A stretch of DNA of 64,000 bases from Eumeta japonica (lineage: Eukaryota > Arthropoda > Insecta > Lepidoptera > Psychidae): positions 166,872 to 230,871 of the forward strand of contig BGZK01000998.1 of NCBI GenBank assembly GCA_005406025.1, given 5' to 3'. Numbering within the stretch: the first letter of the stretch is position 1; each line of letters starts with the position of its first letter. A program made the position numbers and the translations under genes. The notes beneath the pieces are model-generated. The model was not told where the DNA came from. It saw only the letters and a program-made list of their open reading frames with translations, and made no database searches. Of this stretch, positions 38,501 through 49,602 are shown in pieces.

Positions 38501-40059
38501 AATTGTCTAAAATAGTCCATAAACAAGAAAACACTTTTGACACATTTCCAACGAAACAAAAGGGTGTCTATTTGGTTTTAAAATTAAAAGATAAAAATAT
38601 AGAAAAAAAAATCCTAGCTTAATACTGTAAAAATTAAAAAGTTATAGTTAAAAACAATTTCATTGTAGAGGTGTTTGAAATTCACTCATAGTTTTGGAGG
38701 CTCATGAAATTGACAAGTTACGTTTTAGTGGGTTTTGTCATGAACAAATTTAAAAATGTGGATAGTGAAGGATGGAAGAATGCATTGTGAAGGAGTGCCA
38801 ACTTACACTTTGATTAAGAATGTTTATTACAAGTATTTGCAAAGTTTTAAAAGTTATGGTTTTTATTACTGTCTAATCTAGATAGATAGTTTAAGTTTAA
38901 TAATTATTCCAATCTTAACAATTTGTTTTTGGTTTATGTTTGGTTCTGGTGATGTCGGTTTTTATGTGCAAATTAAATATTATTTCTTGTTGTTTCTTTT
39001 TTCAATCAGCTACAGATTTCAGACGCACGAAATACTTTCTTCAAATCCTCCTTCACGTAGATCACATTCTCATATTTTCATCGTCTTCTGTTTCTTGAAA
39101 TTGCATTCTGTCTTGGATATTTTTATAATCCTCCGAAATTTCTAAATCGTTGTCGAAGTACTTGGTCGATAATTTTAAAACATCTTGTAGTTTTTTTTAT
39201 ACTGTTATATTTTCGTTAGAATAAATTCCGGTTGTATCATAGAATTTTTTTATTTATCTTTGTAATAACCTTCTTTTCACCTATTATAATTCATCTCGCC
39301 TTATACCAAACAATTATTTGTATTTGTTCACGACAAAAGAAAAACCTTTACTTTTCATGAATGGAAAATGCCAACTGGTTGTCGGTTTAATTACTGATCC
39401 ATAACTTTTTTCCAGTCATACACTTAAATTGAAGCAACATTTGTGCAAATCGCACTTTCTTCCAATACAGATGAATAAACTTCAGGTGAAATTATGACTT
39501 CCTTATTACTTAAAGTTTCTCAGTTTTGGCGAATACTCTGTCAGGAAGAAAGAACAAGTGTCCCACAACAGGGAATATTAATTCTACTTTTTTATGTGTA
39601 TTGGAGCCTCAGAACAATGCCACTTTCCAAGCATTGCAACCATTCCTGTCGGTTGGCAATCATGGCCACCACACGGCCACAACAACCATCAGATATTATT
39701 CTTACAATTTAATGCGTTTATCGAATACATGTTGCTGTAAAAAATAATAAAGTGCGCTTAAATTTCGTTACTTCCCTTGGCATGCGATGTCTAATCCGGT
39801 AATATGATTAAACATTGTCATTCGTCAATTTTGTTTCGACTTACTTAATGAGTACTATGAAAAAATTATAAAAATTGAATTGTCGATACTCTGACCGAAA
39901 TACACTGACTGGTCAGGCAATTTCGGTAAGGCTTGGTTTTTTTTTTTGACAATCAAATGTAACTATTTAAATATTCTCGTTTTGGTCTTGGAGGATTTTA
40001 TAAAATAATTTATATTTTTATTGACACACTATAGTATCTATTACCTATCCCGAATCCAG
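38501..40059. other. AT-rich spacer
   Basis: No gene recognised. Overlapping open frames of 72 and 73 aa at 39,494-39,747 have no recognisable domain and no splice support. Confidence 0.45.
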
Positions 40060-40211
40060 TTTCTGGTTAAAGGTTGCACGAATACCGGCTGGCTCTACAC
40101 TCCCGTCACTCCTAATCCAAGCTAGAACCTACACTCCCCCCGATATTTACGCTCCCTTCGGTGTATCGGGACTTGTCCCTTTCAGTCATTGCGACTGGCT
40201 GAAGGTTGAGC

Positions 40212-40266
<55 letters not shown>
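40060..40266 (+). mobile_element. Possible LINE 3' end with a (GAT)n tail
   Basis: A GC-richer block ('ggctctacactcccgtcac', 'cggtgtatcgggacttgtcc') ends directly in a pure (GAT)n run at 40,212-40,266. Several insect LINE families end in short ATG/GAT-type repeats instead of poly-A. That reading fits but is not proven: no RT sequence lies upstream. The poly-Ser minus-strand open frame is an artefact. Confidence 0.4.
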
Positions 40267-40267
<1 letters not shown>

Positions 40268-41214
40268 GAGACGATGAATTCTTTTTGCAATCATCGGTTC
40301 ATTCTTTTTAGATGTATTAGTTTCAAATTTTACGCTCATCTATTGCATTACATGTCGAACAAACGTCTGTTCTGGGTGACCCGAACCCAATATTGCAATA
40401 TGATTCTCCTAACAAACTTTGTTTAACTTGAAAGTCTTCATCACGAGCCTTGTTATGAAAGCGCTACATTTTACGTATGTTAAATTCCGAAGAAAGATAC
40501 AGTGTTCGTATGTTTTTCGATCGGCAAAAATGGCTTTCCTGTCTTTTAAATTACTCTATAGACCATTGTACTGATATTCCTTTTGTTTCAAATTTTTCGT
40601 TTCTTATATCACCTCCTCTACTTTCTACTGTCATGTCATAAAAAGGCTGATTTCAAACTCCTTGAATACGATATTTTTTAATTGAAAATGCTCTAGTAAA
40701 CGTTTTTGACACACAAGAATTTTTGTTATGAGTATAGATATCAGAGCCACCTATGCTATCATCTAAAACTTTTCGATGCAGTTATCCGACGAAATATCGA
40801 TTGATATAGTTTTAATTGTGCGCCCTTTGTCTGCGGCGCGCGGGCGCCGTAGGGCGATCCGTCAGCCGGCCCCCGGGACGCCGTATCTGCGCGGCCGCGC
40901 TGGGCAAACACAATAAAACTTTCCTCTCCGCGTCCGCCGATGCGGGATTTTTCTCAGTTTTACGAGTCGACCGACGTAAAGTTTCTTATTTCCTTTCGAC
41001 AGCGATGACGCTTATCTTGCGGTGTGGCGTCGCGCGACCTTATGACGTGTATGTTTTTATGGGATTTTTGTAGTAGAGCGGTCTAACTATTAGTGCATAA
41101 TGTCGCGCCATGCGAACATGCGTTCGATCGAATGGTGCCGCTTATGAAAACGAGTGAAACCGTTGACTAACCACGGGATAACTGATCTTTATCATAGACA
41201 GCAGAGGATACTAT
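40267..41214. other. Spacer with a CpG-rich island
   Basis: An 85-aa open frame (40,816-41,073) lies in a CpG-rich island at about 40,815-41,170 ('gtctgcggcgcgcgggcgcc'). It has no recognised domain. The island contrasts sharply with the AT-rich surroundings and could be a promoter or 5' exon, but nothing decides it. Confidence 0.4.
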
Positions 41215-41480
41215 TTAATTTAACTTTTTTTACGTCTATTTAACCGTTCGGGACTTAGCTTATGTACTAAAAGGCTATAATTTGGCATGGATATTAATTA
41301 TGTCGACAAAGTGACAAGATAAAATCTTGAAAAAAAATTTTAGTGGGCTTCCCCTACAAGTAAAATGGGGATGATTTTTTTTTCTTGTTTACCCCATAGT
41401 GTGGGCCCGTTATCGTTGGATAGATCATTTAAAAACATTACAGATAAATCATTTTTCGATTCAGGAAACCATTTGCAAAA
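41215..41480 (+). repeat. 'gggttccgta' dispersed repeat, second copy
   Basis: 'cttatgtactaaaaggctat', 'ataatttggcatggat', 'tgtcgacaaagtgacaag', 'gtaaaatggggatgattttt' and 'accccatagtgtgggc' align in order with 38,270-38,480. It lacks the first 100 bases of that copy. Confidence 0.75.
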
Positions 41481-41659
41481 TATTAAGCTTTAAAGTGCTA
41501 ATTTATGATTGAATAAAGGCCGCATGTGGGGCTGGACGTTTTTCTTCCTGGTATTTACTTCCATTATCTTTATGCATTGTTGTTAAGAAGTGTATACCCC
41601 TACTTTTAAAATAAAGTAATTTTGTCATTATTATTTTATGATTGAAACGAAGATCCTTA
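41481..41659. other. Spacer
   Basis: Short AT-rich stretch between two dispersed repeats. Nothing seen. Confidence 0.4.
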
Positions 41660-42118
41660 TCGCGCGTTCACGGGTGGGAGCTACACGGTAAAAAGTGTCC
41701 GACCGACACTTTAGAGACGGAGAAACGAAAAGAGGGAGAGAGTAAACCTGTACTTTGCACCGAGGAGCGACTGCTGCTCTAGATTAATTTACTGTTTTTT
41801 ACCTTATATCTGTATACAGGTAATTCTACAGTATAGACGTGCGGCGTGTATGTCAACTTTATACGTATATATGTGTATACACTAAAGGCACATATTTCTG
41901 TAGTGTACATGTGCAATGTACTTGACAGCAGTATATTCGTATTGAATGTACTGATTAATTTTGTAATTTGTTTATGTTTTTATAACAATTATTAAAAATC
42001 AATTTTTTATAATCATGACTTTATAAACAAAAAAATATATTGAGTACAATTTTATTACCATTCATTCGTTGTTTCCTATTTAATATTACATAATGTATAA
42101 TGAAAGGAACTTCGTTCC
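41660..42118 (+). repeat. Dispersed repeat of about 450 bp, copy on plus strand
   Basis: This is the partner of 16,722-17,128 in opposite orientation. Shared blocks include 'gggagcta', 'aaaaagtgtccgaccgacac', 'gctgctctag', 'cagcagtatattc', 'tgtactgattaa', 'acaattttattac' and terminal 'aaaggaac' + 'ttcgttcc'. Microsatellite-like TA/TG words in the middle differ in length between copies. Confidence 0.75.
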
Positions 42119-42754
42119 AATTTCATTCTTTATTTTATATTTTTCTTCACTTTGCTTTTTCGCGTGGATCCGGACACAACGGAGAACACCCCTTAAATCT
42201 CACCCAGAGCGCTGGCAGTGCTAAGACCTGTGCACCCTACAGGCGTACCATTGTACAGCGATTTTTGCATTTATTGTATGAATATAAATACAATTCATTC
42301 TGAACTATGAACAATGTGTAACATACACAGATATGTAATATATCATGTTATAGATCCGATTGTCTGTAAGTAACTACTGTATAAAAGTAGATATATTTTG
42401 AATTCAATAAGAGCTATATTTTAATGCATTTACATGAAATTAGTTAATTACCCAAACATATCAATCACATTATCAATAAAAACCGAGCGAATTAACCATA
42501 GATATAGTATATGTCTGGCTTTAGATTAACGCTCTATATACTCTACATGTGAACTTCTACATTGTTTGTTAGACGAATACTCTAAACATAAATGTATGGA
42601 TGAATGACATTTATTTTACTATTAATTACCTTTAATATGATAGAGATGTGGAATGGAGAGTGAATGCGGGAAATAAAGTGAATGGGCCCTTGCTTGCTAT
42701 TATGAATAGGACAAGCGTCTCACGATAAATGTGTTTAATTGTCCATATGGGCCC
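42119..42754. other. Spacer
   Basis: Mostly AT-rich. A GC-richer piece at 42,155-42,262 ('cgcgtggatccggacacaac') may be a fragment of another repeat. No gene. Confidence 0.4.
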
Positions 42755-43245
42755 TGATTTCTACGCTAATGTATGACAGTGAAAGCTAGTAGAAGAAAAA
42801 TAAGAATAAGATCGATGCAGTGGAGATGCGATCTCTGCGTAGTTTGTGTGAAGTGTCTCAGAAAGATGGATGTAGAAACAATGATGTCGGTGCGGTGTGG
42901 TTTTAAGGAAGATGTAATAACTAGAGTAGAAAGGTGTATGTTGCTGGCAACATACCCCTCTAGATGGCAATGGCCATCTGGGTAGGATGAGTGGAAGTAA
43001 ATTAACAAAACAAATTTATAGGGTGAATGTGTGTAATAGAAAGGGCAACAGGACAACATGCAGACCATATTGATTACATATTGAAAAAGGGTCAAATTTT
43101 AAGCATCCGAAACCAACGAACTTGCGTGAAAAGATTAATGGATGTCAGTAAAGTAAGAGAGATATGCAGAGATATGAAGAGATATACCATGTGGAAATCT
43201 ATAGCCTCTGTCTACCCTTCTGGGAAATATGCGTGAGTTTATATT
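42755..43245 (+). mobile_element. 3'-terminal fragment of a LINE (endonuclease-RT protein C-terminus)
   Basis: Plus-strand translation gives 'VKASRRKIRIRSMQWRCDL' and 'FKEDVITRVERCML', then in other frames 'SGSKLTKQIYRVNVCN' and 'DHIDYILKKGQ'. It ends 'KRLMDVSKVREIC', 'WKSIASVYPSGKYA' and a stop. This order fits the C-terminal tail of a LINE ORF2 that I recall as abundant in Lepidoptera. Frameshifts separate the pieces. The RT domain itself is missing, so this is a 5'-truncated dead copy. The same 3' end recurs at 45,883-46,030. Confidence 0.75.
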
Positions 43246-44079
43246 ATGTTATGTGTATATGTGTTATTAGTTACTTTTTAATCGATAAATAATAAATATG
43301 AGAACACAGAAATTATGGAGTGATAATTTTATTTTAGTAGATAAAAAAAATGAAAATAAAGAAGAAAGCTATAGATAAAAAACAAAAGCTTACTGAAAAC
43401 TATTTACATAAAATTTTCGTAACCATCGTTCTTAAAGTGTTATAATAGTTATATTATAAAGCTCTAAGAATGATTGTTACGAAAACCAACTAAAGATGTG
43501 TCGACTACCTTATCAACTTCATCTACTTCATCAACTACCTCAACGTAAACTGTTTTAAGTGCGACAATTTCCGATTGCAGTTTTCGGTTGAACGACGTGT
43601 TTGACAATATATTTTTTTAATAGCTTGTCACGTGTATCCAGGCAACCCCGTCGGTATGCTGTCTCCTTATACACATTTTCGGTGAGTTCGTTTGAAGAAA
43701 AAAAAATCGAAGCATTTATCGGCAAGAGAAGGATGCGATCTGGAAGGACGGGCGACGCAATCTGTCGCGGCCGCCGTCGTCGATCATTGTCACTTTACAG
43801 CGGTAAAAAACAAGTTTGTCAGATTGCACCCTAGTTGGGTTAGCCATGATTTCTACATAGACAATTAAGTCTCTTCCTATAATATTAAAACGAACCACGT
43901 CTTTTGAAATGTTTCGATAAATAGTAACCTAAATAATAATTGTTGGTATTATCTTAATTTTTAACATTGATCTCAGAAATTTTAACATTAATTTCTTTGT
44001 ATTTTATAATTTCAAAAATTGATATGTATAAAATCATATACCATAATTTTATCGGCAGATCAGATTAATCCTGACTGCA
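43246..44079. other. Spacer with a CpG-rich patch
   Basis: AT-rich except for about 43,615-43,830 ('gacgcaatctgtcgcggccg'). The 77-aa open frame there is basic and low in recognisable features. No gene called. Confidence 0.4.
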
Positions 44080-44285
44080 TCCTCGCTCTCGATTCCAATC
44101 CCGATCTCGTTCTCATCCTAATCTTGCCTTCAACTTGATCCGGATCCGCTCTCAATTTTCATCTCAGTCTCGCTCTCGATTTCACTCTAGTCCCACCCTC
44201 AATACCGAGTTGCTTCCCATTTTCGGTTACAATCACAATACTGCTCTTTTTTCAGTTTCCGTTCCCGCTCTTGTTTCCAATGTTT
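44080..44285 (+). repeat. Degenerate GATTCC/GATCCC hexamer run
   Basis: Words such as 'ctctcgattccaatcccgat', 'gatccggatccgctctc' and 'tttccgttcccgctcttg' keep a rough 6-bp phase. It looks like a decayed relative of the 47.5-48.4 kb array. Confidence 0.65.
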
Positions 44286-44739
44286 TATTTACGCATATAA
44301 TATAGATTGGCTATGAGATGTCGAGTTCTAACCACAGCAGATTATTACCATACTAAACTCAAATTTATCGGTTATAGATTTTTGATAATATGTCGTTTTA
44401 AATAATATGAAAGCTCTTTACAAACAACTCGTGCATAAACAACATTTAATGTATTGTGTAATATATATTTCAAGAAATTGTTTGGCTTACATTATTGCCA
44501 GAACGAAGAATAGACAAAAGACGATGCCAGTACCGTCAAGATGAATTGTGGTACCGAGAGACCATTTAAGTACGCTAAAATGCGTACAAGACCGCACGGC
44601 GACTGCTTCAAACGATCTCATCCCAAGTCCGACTTTTAAAATCAGCTCGGGTAAAACTGGTGTCTGAGATCTCAGGAGTTCGAAAAAACAAAAGATTTCA
44701 GTATAAATAATTTTGGTTTACTTCAAAGCGCGTAGAAAT
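44286..44739. other. Spacer
   Basis: AT-rich; its last 150 bp may belong to the decayed LINE that follows. Nothing firm. Confidence 0.35.
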
Positions 44740-45530
44740 GCGGACTATGTCATATGAAATACCCATCTCGATTACCACCTTGTTCTCTAAAATGATGGAA
44801 TTGATAATTAACCGTCAGTACACTTTTATGAGTGGGCTCTCAGCTCAGGATTTTCTTACTTAATTAAGCCACCGTTGAGCGTAAGTAGTCGAAAGCAAAG
44901 AGGTCACTTTTTCTGTAATATTTGATGCGACAAACTCTGACAGACTGGAAATTAAGTGGTGGATTGGCGATTCCCTCACAGACCGGAGCGTCAAAGTCAT
45001 AATTGACGATTCATACTTTGGATTCTAAGCTCATAAAGGATGGTGTTTTTCAAAACAGTGTATATTGCCCCCTACTGTGCAATAATAATATTCACTCTGC
45101 ATATTAATGATTTACTGAAAACCAATACCGTTCGTAGCTATGCAGATGACAATGTTGTGGACGCATTATATTCGAACCACACTAATATTTCTCGCGACCG
45201 TGATAATGAGTGCCGTAACCAACTTATGTCTAAAATCGAGACAGCCTTACAGCAATTCTTGGAATAGGATAGACTATCTCTAAACCAAGTTGAACATTGA
45301 GTATCTCGAATCGTCGGCGACCTTGTAGTATACCGCTAACTCGATCCTTTAATTTTAGGAAGGATTTACAGCATCTCTGTGCATGCTTTATCGCATATAC
45401 TATAGGAAGTACTTTAAAAACTTATTGAACTCTATTCCTGTTGTTGATTGCCGTCATCATTCGATCTCTGTAGTACCATAATAGTTACCTAAGCGACTGG
45501 TATAGACTAACGTATAATCAATCACCTGCT
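44740..45530 (+). mobile_element. Decayed jockey-superfamily-like LINE RT
   Basis: Recognisable pieces in order: 'LFSKMMELIINRQ', 'VVESKEVTFSVIFD' (motif-A region), 'DSLTDRSVKVIIDDS', 'TLHINDLLKTNT', then the catalytic YADD at 45,139-45,150 ('SYADDNVVDALY'). A thumb/C-terminal block follows, 'LLNSIPVVDCRHHSI'. Stops and frameshifts interrupt all of it. It has no 5' part and no endonuclease. The wording differs from the LINE at 30.9-32.2 kb, so a different family is likely. Confidence 0.75.
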
Positions 45531-45533
45531 ATA

Positions 45534-45882
45534 CGAGAGGCGTTTAATAAAAAGTGAAATCCAGTATGTTATCGGTTTTATTAAATTTTATTTGATATTT
45601 CAGAATAGTCACTTTTTACCATAATACATTTGACATATCTTTTTTCTAAGTTTAAAATTCCTTTCTTAGAAGAACTTGTCATCCTGAGCACCTGAAAGCT
45701 CCTATATTGCAGGTACTAGTGCTTCATCGTCTTTGAATCTCTGTTCTTTAAGATCCTTCAACTTTGGACAAAGATAAAAATCACTAGAGGCAAGCTTGGG
45801 TGAATAAGGAGGATGCTCAAATAACTCGTATCCAGCATCTCTAATTGCGGCCATAGCCTTTCCAGAACCAAATTGGTGGAAT
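45534..45882 (-). mobile_element. Mariner-family transposase 3' stub
   Basis: The minus-strand frame contains 'AAIRDAGYELFEHPPYSPK' then 'LASSDFYLCPKLKDL'. This is the segment around the third catalytic Asp of mariner transposases (usually HPPYSPDLAPSDFYLFP). The first two catalytic residues are missing. After a stop, C-terminal residues ('KKDMSNVLW') lead to 'cgagaggcgtttaataaaaa' at 45,534, which may be the terminal inverted repeat. The upstream break coincides with the start of a LINE 3' fragment. Confidence 0.75.
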
Positions 45883-46030
45883 ATTAAAAAAAGGTCTAAT
45901 TTAAAGCTCACGAAACCGACGACCCGGCAAGAAAAGATTGATGTATCTCAGTGAAGCAAAAGAAAGATCGTGCCGTGTGGAAATCTGTAGTCTGTGTTTA
46001 CGCTTTCCGGAAATAGACGTGATTTTATAA
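45883..46030 (+). mobile_element. LINE 3' end, second copy of the 42.8-kb family
   Basis: 'aaaaaaaggtctaatttaaa', 'cgaaaccgacgacccg', 'gaaaagattgatgt' and 'gtgtggaaatctgtag' align with 43,085-43,240, including the terminal sequence coding 'WKS' and the aliphatic/aromatic tail. Frames are broken. Confidence 0.7.
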
Positions 46031-47529
46031 TTGTATCAACAATAATATTACAATTTTTGAACACTACAAAACTACTAAATAATGAGATAATAGCGAGACT
46101 TCTCAATTTTACAAAAAGCGTGAAAAAAACGTCAATGGTCACCGTCCCTTTGAACAATCCACACCAAGTCCGGACGCTTGGACAACCTAGTGTTAGCCCG
46201 CCGCGTTAACTTCTTGCCTCCTTAATATTTGTTGGACAACGGTTTTGTGACAAACGATCGCCGCCAAATTTATCGCCTTTTAGAAGTTGGCGTTCAAACA
46301 ATATGCTTCGGTCGGTTGCTGGGTTTAATAGTCAATTTGTTATGTCTTTTATCTAAATATCATTTTATTTTTTAAGAGAAATTAGCGACCGTTTAAAATA
46401 CACGTAATACAATTTAGAAAAAGTGCAGACAATTTCTATGTGTACCAGATAGTCCAATAAAATCTCCAATTAAACATGATCTCACCAGTTTTGGCGCAAT
46501 ATATAAACATATGTTCGTAATTACATAAATAATGATAATATAAAAGAAATTTTAATTTAAATTGGCGGGAAAGAGATGAAAAAAATAAAAAAAAGGGTTG
46601 AAAAACGCGTTTTTTCAAAATAACTCAATAACGGTGAGAAATATACAAAAAAAGTTTGAAATAAAAAGTGAAATAAAATCTCTGTATCTCAAAAAGTATT
46701 AATATTTCCGATTTGGTGCCAAAGACTTTTTTGTAGGAAATTGAATTTCCTACAAGTTTGTCATTTACAATTTTTCTTTAGCTAGTGTTGTTTACGAGAT
46801 AAATCCAAAAAAACGCGAATTTTATGAAAAAATTAGGTTTAGGGGGCCGTACTACCCCGCAGGTGCAAGTTATGACTTTACCGCAATGGAGACTTTTGTA
46901 GAGCGTTCAATTCTAAGGAATACCTAATTACGGGTGAGATAATCCCATTAAATGCCTCTGAGTTATAAAATTTAAAAGAAAAAAAATCAAGTTTTACATG
47001 TATTTTAAATGGGAAATCTTTACACGCCTTGGTCTAGTACTTAATATTAATATTAAGGGCTCAAACTTTCAGGGAATTTTTTATGATACTTCCAATAAAA
47101 TTTCACCATGGGACAGAAAAAAAATAGTTCAAAAAAAACGCACCCTAATTTCGATGTAGTATTTTCCGGTGTAGTATCGGAAATATTCTTAACTATGATT
47201 CAAGAAAATCTTTTCAGCCGTTTGAACTTCATCAACCCTTTTCCATTTGATGAATGGATATAAGCATCTTCCAAATAAAGTCGAGTGGAAATTTAATATT
47301 CTGTATTCGGTATTTAATACGGAATTCAGTAACTTTGAACTAATGTTACACCATCATCACCTGGAATTTGCAGCATACTCAAATCCCGCACCACCTTACA
47401 GCAGGGGCATTGCGTTTGGTATCATCGGAGTGATCTAAATAAATAGTATAGATTATAGATAGACCAGCTTACGTCCACGGCTCCGCCTGTGGGTGTACAA
47501 AATTAATTTCTTTATCTTGCGTATAGGGC
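46031..47529. other. Spacer, partly an A-rich dispersed repeat
   Basis: The stretch 46,615-47,010 reads like an old dispersed repeat. It has a perfect 12-bp inverted repeat at 46,731-46,742 and 46,744-46,755 ('ttgtaggaaatt') and the block 'agggggccgtactacccc'. A 63-aa plus-strand frame at 47,247-47,438 has unrepetitive composition but no recognised domain or clear splice sites. It is not called. Confidence 0.4.
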
Positions 47530-48420
47530 GATCACGCTCTCAACCATGATCCCGCTCGCTATACCGTTGTCGATCCCGATCTTAAACCTGATCCTGATCC
47601 CGATCACGATCTTTACCCCGATCCCGATCCGGATCCCAGACTTTGATCCCGATCCTAATCCCGATCCTGATCGATCCTGATCCCGAACCTAATCCGATCC
47701 TGATCCCGATCATTATCCCGATCCCGATCTTTACCCAATCCCGATCCGGATCCCAGACTGATCCCGATCCTTATCCTGATTCCGATCCCGCTCCCGATCC
47801 ACTCCCGATCCCGATCGATCTTTACCCGATCCCGTTCCGGATCCCAGACTTTGATCCCGATCCTTATCCGATCCGATCCCGATCTTTACCCCGATCCTGA
47901 TCCCGATCCCCATCCTTATCCTGATCCTTATCCTGATCCCAATCCCGATCCTGAACCTGAACCTGATCCTGATCTTGATCCTTATCCTGATCCCGATCCT
48001 GATCCCGATCCCGATCTCGATCCCGATCCCTTTCCCAATCCCGATCCTGCTCTTGATCCCAATCCCAATCCTGATCCCGATCCCGATCTTGATTATTTTC
48101 CTGATCCTGATCCTGATCTTGATCCTTATCCTGATCCCGATCCTGATACCGATCCTGATCCCGATCCTTATCCTGATCCTGATCCTTATCCTGATCCCGA
48201 TCCCAATCCCGATCCTGATCCTGCTCCTGAAGCCAATCCCGATCCTGATCCCGATCCCGATCTTGATTATTTTCCTGGTCCTGATTCTGATCTTGATCTT
48301 TATCCTTATCCCGATCCCAAACCCGATCTGATCCTGATCCCGGTCCTGATCCCGATCCCAAACCCGACCTGACCCTGATCCTGATCCCGATCCTCTCCCG
48401 GTCCCACTCTCGATCCCAAT
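47530..48420 (+). repeat. Hexanucleotide array (GATCCC / GATCCT)n
   Basis: About 890 bp of imperfect 6-bp units, mostly gatccc, gatcct, gatctt, aatccc and ttatcct. The core (47,870-48,380) keeps the 6-bp phase almost perfectly. Because 6 is a multiple of 3, all frames stay open: 173 aa of Asp-Pro on the plus strand, 165 aa of Asp/Gln/Arg on the minus strand, 118 aa of Ile-Pro in another frame. There is no start context, splice site or flanking gene to suggest translation. Confidence 0.95.
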
Positions 48421-48864
48421 CGCGGTTCCACTTTCGAAAATCTAAGTTTCATCGGATGTCATTATTTTAGAGTCCTTAAAATCTTTTCTGATCATTTTCA
48501 AAGAAGTATTTGTGTCGATGTGTATTAATTTCACTGCATTGGGACTTCTTGAAAATTTGACATCAATCCATTACAAAGATATTGAGAAATCTCAAAAAAA
48601 AACTACTCTTTCTATTTTTTAAGTGAAAACTTCTTTAGTGAAGTAGGATGGGGTGCATTTCAAAAGTATTCGTGACCGACAAAGTCACATGACGTGGTAT
48701 ATCATGCGTCATCTAAATTGTGTTCTTATATGACTTATTTTAAACAGTCAAATGTATGATTAATGTTCAATAAAAAGTGAGTATAAAATATATTAATATT
48801 TTCATTAATGTTTAAACATACTTGTAGAGACAATAATTTATTGTTTCTTATTCTAGTTACTATA
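48421..48864. other. Spacer
   Basis: AT-rich. No gene or repeat recognised. Confidence 0.4.
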
Positions 48865-49076
48865 AGCTTATTCAGTGGCGGCGCTAGGCGTCGGCGACGT
48901 CGGCGACCGCCGACGGCCTCGCGCCTGAAGGAGCCTCGCAAACAAAAAAGTTATGCCTACAAGTTATTAAAAAGAGGCCTCGCAAAAAGTTTTGCCTACA
49001 AGTTATTAAAAAGAGGCTTCGCAAACCTGATGTCGCCGACGTCCACGAGTGGTGTAGCGCCGCCACTGAGCTTATT
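48865..49076. mobile_element. hAT-type MITE, 196 bp, with 8-bp target duplications
   Basis: The element 48,873-49,068 starts 'cagtggcggcgcta' and ends with its reverse complement 'tagcgccgccactg'. It is flanked by identical 8-bp repeats 'agcttatt' (48,865-48,872 and 49,069-49,076). Eight-bp duplications and CAGxG ends are typical of hAT transposons. The interior has two near-identical units of about 40 bp ('cctcgcaaa...gttattaaaaagagg') plus a partial third. No transposase is encoded, so it would depend on one in trans. Overlapping open frames of 60-93 aa are incidental. Confidence 0.9.
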
Positions 49077-49250
49077 GTATCGTTTTTAAAACATAATCAA
49101 ATGAGCGATAGCTTGAATATTGTTGATGTGAGTGATAATGATGCAGAGAATGAAGCTAAAACATAATAATATAAGGTTACAAAAGCCCAGTATTAAATAG
49201 CCAGGATCGAATAATTTCGTCGCGTATCGTCTGCATGAGAGCAAGTGGCT

Positions 49251-49306
49251 TATTACTGTTATTAAATTCTATTATTGTTTTATAATAGAATTTAGTAACA
49301 GTAATA
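49251..49306. repeat. Hairpin, 25-bp arms
   Basis: Arm 49,251-49,275 ('tattactgttattaaattc' + 'tattat') pairs with 49,282-49,306, one mismatch, 6-nt loop. It is AT-rich and may be a small palindromic MITE. Confidence 0.7.
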
Positions 49307-49363
49307 TTTATTATTAATTCAACTATTATTGTATATTTTTATATTTCTAACAATCAGTCGAAG

Positions 49364-49602
49364 TAAAAAGTGAAAAATCATTCTTTTTTTTCCTTTTTGA
49401 AATTGTAATTTTAATATGAGCTGAAAAAAAATAATGAACAATGACGAAAAATACTAGTATTATTGTGGAAAAAGCGTGGGGCGCTTTAAGCCACATTTTT
49501 CATATATAGAGCAACCTACACTTTTTCTACAATAATACTAGTAGTTTTCGTCATTGTTCATTATTTTTTCAGCTTATATTAAGAATTATTTTTCACTTTT
49601 TA
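49364..49602. mobile_element. Foldback (long inverted repeat) element
   Basis: Inner arms of about 60 bp (49,419-49,480 and 49,515-49,575) pair at roughly 90% by eye, including 'aataatgaacaatgacgaaa' and 'tactagtattattgt'. Outer blocks 'aaaaagtgaaaaatcattct' and its partner near 49,582-49,602 extend the pairing. The loop is about 34 nt. The left arm has about 28 extra bases. No coding capacity; a MITE or foldback element is the likely class. Confidence 0.8.

Noticed and set aside
40816..41073. 85-aa Arg-rich protein in a CpG island
   Set aside because: Composition follows the CpG-rich DNA. No recognisable domain. Kept only as a CpG-rich patch.
42766..43095. Minus-strand frame of 109 aa
   Set aside because: Antisense shadow of the LINE C-terminal fragment, which is recognisable on the plus strand.
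47247..47438. 63-aa frame as a conserved exon
   Set aside because: Composition looks protein-like but no family is recognised and splice sites are not convincing.
47643..48372. Asp-Pro-rich protein of up to 173 aa
   Set aside because: All frames on both strands stay open because of the 6-bp repeat. Nothing outside the repeat supports a gene.
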